From: Fidelibacterota bacterium
GTDB lineage: Bacteria > Fidelibacterota > UBA8477
Length of the DNA: 5,606 bases
Assembly: GCA_021734045.1 (NCBI GenBank)
Contig: JAIPJR010000113.1
Location: 1 to 5,606 of the forward strand
Direction: 5' to 3'
The notes beneath the pieces are model-generated. The model made no database searches. It worked only from the letters and a program-made list of their open reading frames with translations, and had not been told where the DNA came from. Numbering within the stretch: the stretch's first letter is position 1; each line of letters opens with the position of its first letter. Of the stretch, positions 4,844 to 5,606 are shown piece after piece. Position numbers and translations under genes: made by a program.

Positions 4844-5606
4844 AAAAGCTTTTTGTGCTCGATACCAATGTCATTCTCCATGACAGTGGTTGTATTTATC
4901 AATTTGAAGATAATGACGTTGTCATTCCCATAGTGGTGCTGGAGGAATTGGACCGGTTTAAAAAAGGTAATGACACGGTGAATTTTCAAGCGCGGGAGTT
5001 TGTGCGGGAGTTGGATCATCTTGCGGGCGATTCACTGTTTAATGGCGGCATTAAGCTCACCAAAGAGGGCGGTACACTACGAGTTTTGGCCGGGAGTTAT
5101 CGGGCGCCTGAGGTTCAGGAAGCTTTTCGGGAGGACACGCCGGATCATCGCATTCTTTCGGCGGCACTTGCCCTTTCCAAGGAAGAGAAAAAGCGCAAAG
5201 TCGTTTTGGTGACCAAGGATGTGAATTTGCGGATGAAAGCTAAATCTCTGGGTGTGGAAGCCCAGGATTACAGTACAGACAAAATCAAGAATATTGAGGA
5301 ATTGTATATCGGAAAATCGGTGGTGGACCCGGCACCTCCTGAAATTATTGACCGACTCTACGAGGAGCCGTATCGGGTTGACTTTCAAGAGACGAAAATT
5401 GAGGAGGAGCCCTATCCCTGGCACCATTTCATCCTTAAGAATGGCCAGAAATCCGCGCTGGCTGTTTACAACCCCAATGAGAACACCCTGATTCGTACTG
5501 AAAAGCGGGTGAACTATGGGATATCCCCCCGGAATGCGGAACAATTGTTTGGCCTGGATTTACTGAATAATCCGGAAATTCTCCTTGCCACACTTACGGG
5601 AAAAGC
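4840..5606 (+). CDS. PIN domain-PhoH family ATPase (YlaK/PhoH2-type), 3'-partial
   Basis: The frame is open from ATG 4840 to the right edge, giving 255 codons. Residues about 3-150 form a PIN ribonuclease-like domain: FVLDTNVILHD (5-15, acidic D8), IPIVVLEELDRFKKG (29-43, E35/E36), DTPDHRILSAAL (99-110, D99/D102) and VLVTKDVNLRMKAKSLGV (122-139, D127), so the expected acidic metal-binding set is present. A linker (about 150-225) leads to YGISPRNAEQLFGLDLL (226-242), the usual entry to the PhoH ATPase domain. The window stops at TLTGKA, the first half of the Walker A loop that normally continues GTGKT. Full-length proteins are about 430-460 residues. Related PhoH2 proteins are reported to be sequence-specific RNA helicases and RNases; RNA unwinding plus cleavage is thus the likely role, in the cytoplasm. 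It is co-expressed with DUF4416. The ATPase half cannot be checked here. Confidence 0.95.
   Translation, partial: MKKLFVLDTNVILHDSGCIYQFEDNDVVIPIVVLEELDRFKKGNDTVNFQAREFVRELDHLAGDSLFNGGIKLTKEGGTLRVLAGSYRAPEVQEAFREDTPDHRILSAALALSKEEKKRKVVLVTKDVNLRMKAKSLGVEAQDYSTDKIKNIEELYIGKSVVDPAPPEIIDRLYEEPYRVDFQETKIEEEPYPWHHFILKNGQKSALAVYNPNENTLIRTEKRVNYGISPRNAEQLFGLDLLNNPEILLATLTGK

Noticed and set aside
5077-5544. Minus-strand 155-codon open frame
   Set aside because: It is antisense to the clear PIN-PhoH reading frame, with no family resemblance.
1-5606. CRISPR array, tRNA, rRNA or insertion sequence
   Set aside because: No regularly spaced direct repeats, no cloverleaf or rRNA-like segments, and no transposase motifs or terminal inverted repeats were seen on either strand.

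Overview
The window reads as a chromosomal stretch of mid-GC content from a Gram-negative-type bacterium. It carries several widely conserved but poorly characterised families: BtpA, a DUF2582-type winged helix, HD-GYP, DUF4416 and PIN-PhoH. Nothing fixes the lineage. One start has a perfect Shine-Dalgarno match, while one upstream region fits the Bacteroidota promoter pattern TTTG-N18-TAnnTTTG. A bacterium of the FCB/Calditrichota/KSB1 kind or a deltaproteobacterium-like lineage would fit, but this is a weak inference.

Layout, left to right. (1) Positions 1-602 (+) hold the decayed remnant of a DUF3800 gene. It is cut by the left edge, has an internal out-of-frame deletion at about 434-440, and has a nonsense codon at 540-542. 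The family-like sequence resumes after each lesion. A GC hairpin at 607-622 follows directly. (2) Positions 743-1585 (+) encode an intact BtpA/SgcQ-family TIM-barrel protein, flanked on both sides by similar nested-hairpin motifs of about 31-33 nt (635-667 and 1589-1619). (3) About 325 bp without a gene follows, ending in a perfect 7-bp inverted repeat. (4) Positions 1912-2121 (+) encode a 69-residue winged-helix protein, closed by a textbook intrinsic terminator (2155-2187). (5) Positions 2271-3977 (-) encode a cytosolic GAF + HD-GYP protein, a predicted cyclic-di-GMP phosphodiesterase, with an insertion of about 110 residues inside the catalytic domain. (6) After a divergent intergenic region, positions 4229-4843 (+) encode a DUF4416 protein that overlaps by ATGA the start of (7) a PIN-PhoH ATPase (4840 to the right edge). 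The window ends inside the PhoH Walker A motif.

The genes look like mostly independent units. The exceptions are DUF4416 and PIN-PhoH, which are almost certainly co-transcribed and translationally coupled. The HD-GYP gene is convergent with the winged-helix gene and divergent from the DUF4416-PhoH operon. I see no complete novel system here. The points most worth a second look are the traceable decay path of the DUF3800 gene, the paired hairpin motifs around the BtpA gene, the HD-GYP insertion, and the DUF4416-PhoH coupling.
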